From positions 45,771 to 109,770 of the forward strand of contig JAHDCO010000006.1 in assembly GCA_020629835.1 (NCBI GenBank): DNA of 64,000 nt, given 5' to 3'. Shown piece after piece: positions 63,520 through 64,000 of this stretch. The notes under the pieces were generated by a model. That model searched no databases, was not told the origin of the DNA, and worked only from the letters and a program-made list of their open reading frames with translations. The position numbers and the translations under genes are program-made. Source of the DNA: Granulosicoccaceae bacterium (lineage in GTDB: Bacteria > Pseudomonadota > Gammaproteobacteria > Granulosicoccales > Granulosicoccaceae). Every line of letters begins with the position of its first letter. Positions within the stretch are counted from its first letter, which is position 1.

Positions 63520-64000
63520 CGGTGTCTCCTTTGGCGGATAGTAAGGCCAGCCACGATTGTCAGCAGTAGGATTAACCAGGTGGTTACCGCACCACCTGAG
63601 GAGGAGGTCGCCGTTGAGTCACCGTTGGTGGTTGTTCCGGTTCCGGTTCCTGCACCGGTGCCTGAGTCAGTGTTTGTGCCAGCGCTTGTATCAGTGCTTG
63701 CACCCGCGCTTGCACCCGCGCTTGCACCCGCGTCACCCCCTGTTGTAGTGCCGGTGCCATCACCTGAATCTGTGCCTGAACCGGACGAAGAGTTGCTGCC
63801 TGAATCTGTCCCGGTTCCCGCATCAGTACCCGTACCAGAATCAGCATCACTGCCATCTGTCGCACCGGTGCCACCTTGCGGTGGGTTGCTGGGTTGGGTT
63901 GCAGGTGGTGTTGCTGCAGGCGCGTTAACCACGACGGTCAGCTCCGCTCGATTATCGATGCCGTTGCGATCTTTTTGACTGGCTACAACCGATACCGAAA
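63516..64000 (-). CDS. Surface protein with Gly/Ser/Thr-rich linker and GlyGly-CTERM-like tail (C-terminal part; starts outside the window)
   Basis: The frame is open to the window edge; the visible 160 residues begin VSVVASQKDRNGIDNRAELT, the end of a folded beta domain. A long repetitive linker follows (about 95 residues of Gly, Ser, Thr, Asp, Ala, including AGASAGASAGAS from a triplicated 12-bp unit). It ends in SSSGGAV, a membrane helix TTWLILLLTIVAGLTI and RQRRHR. This tripartite end resembles GlyGly-CTERM sorting signals cleaved by rhombosortase. An in-frame GTG at 63932 should not be taken as the start. Confidence 0.8.
   Translation of the reverse strand, partial: SVSVVASQKDRNGIDNRAELTVVVNAPAATPPATQPSNPPQGGTGATDGSDADSGTGTDAGTGTDSGSNSSSGSGTDSGDGTGTTTGGDAGASAGASAGASTDTSAGTNTDSGTGAGTGTGTTTNGDSTATSSSGGAVTTWLILLLTIVAGLTIRQRRHR
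63696..63731. repeat. 12-bp tandem repeat, three perfect copies
   Basis: GCTTGCACCCGC three times; on the minus strand it encodes the Ala-Gly-Ala-Ser repeats of the surface-protein linker. Confidence 0.9.

Noticed and set aside
63516..63932. Complete small protein starting at GTG 63932
   Set aside because: The frame is open upstream to the window edge and encodes an ordered beta-domain end, so it is the C-terminus of a larger protein.

Overview
The window looks like chromosomal DNA of a free-living, probably marine, gammaproteobacterium. This rests on gene content: HrpB helicase, YceH/DUF480, a YfcG-type glutathione transferase, PuuA/PuuB enzymes, TRAP-TAXI and several ABC importers, PsuG/PsuK, and an ebo cluster, with intermediate GC by eye. 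No rRNA or tRNA gene, CRISPR array or prophage is visible, and I cannot name the genus.

Region 1 (1-10,140) is a mosaic of envelope and stress genes: an outer-membrane barrel protein, a PepSY protein, an AraC regulator, and a DUF4142/cupredoxin pair. It also holds a TetR regulator with a minus-strand block of redox/detoxification genes (NTF2-like protein, AhpD-like carboxymuconolactone decarboxylase, YfcG-type GST). Six copies of one imperfect palindrome lie upstream of three minus-strand transcription units. In each unit the proximal copy ends exactly 3 bp from a -10-like hexamer. I read this as the operator set of the local TetR protein. A decayed AraC gene and a GNAT gene close the region.

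Region 2 (10,230-20,480) has a YcaQ/AlkX-type glycosylase, a PLP class-V enzyme and a minus-strand gamma-glutamyl-polyamine block (two PuuB-like oxidases, PuuA-like ligase, class I glutamine amidotransferase). Divergent from it is an overlapping pair: a HisD paralog with two altered zinc-ligand positions and a gamma-glutamyltransferase-family enzyme. Together they suggest catabolism of polyamines or other amines through gamma-glutamyl intermediates.

Region 3 (20,590-30,390) is one long plus-strand catabolic operon: substrate-binding protein, two permeases, a 64-residue membrane protein, two ATPases, a fused DhaK-DhaL kinase, a LacI regulator and a TIM-barrel isomerase. An 18-bp perfect palindrome with a central CG, inside a duplicated 70-bp leader segment, is a good candidate operator. 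The substrate is probably a small sugar or polyol whose ketose is phosphorylated by the kinase.

Region 4 (30,570-40,900) has two small proteins of unknown function, a TAXI-TRAP importer operon ending in a cytoplasmic Cys-type sulfatase, a divergent LysR gene, a racemase-family gene, a Tet-type MFS exporter, and an internally deleted IS110/IS1111 element that still has perfect 14-bp inverted repeats.

Region 5 (40,900-50,300) carries pseudouridine catabolism genes psuK-psuG. Divergent from them are a two-domain 3-hydroxyacyl-CoA dehydrogenase/enoyl-CoA hydratase, a nucleoside deaminase, an NMT1/THI5-type ABC importer, a DUF6958 protein and a Gfo/Idh/MocA oxidoreductase. This looks like uptake and salvage of modified nucleosides or bases.

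Region 6 (50,300-64,000) holds all six ebo genes split in two blocks (eboF, eboE, eboC and eboD-eboA-eboB) by yceH and hrpB. The eboD gene overlaps the stop codon of a low-complexity surface protein with a GlyGly-CTERM-like tail that runs off the window. The hrpB gene has a 12-bp minisatellite near its 5' end.
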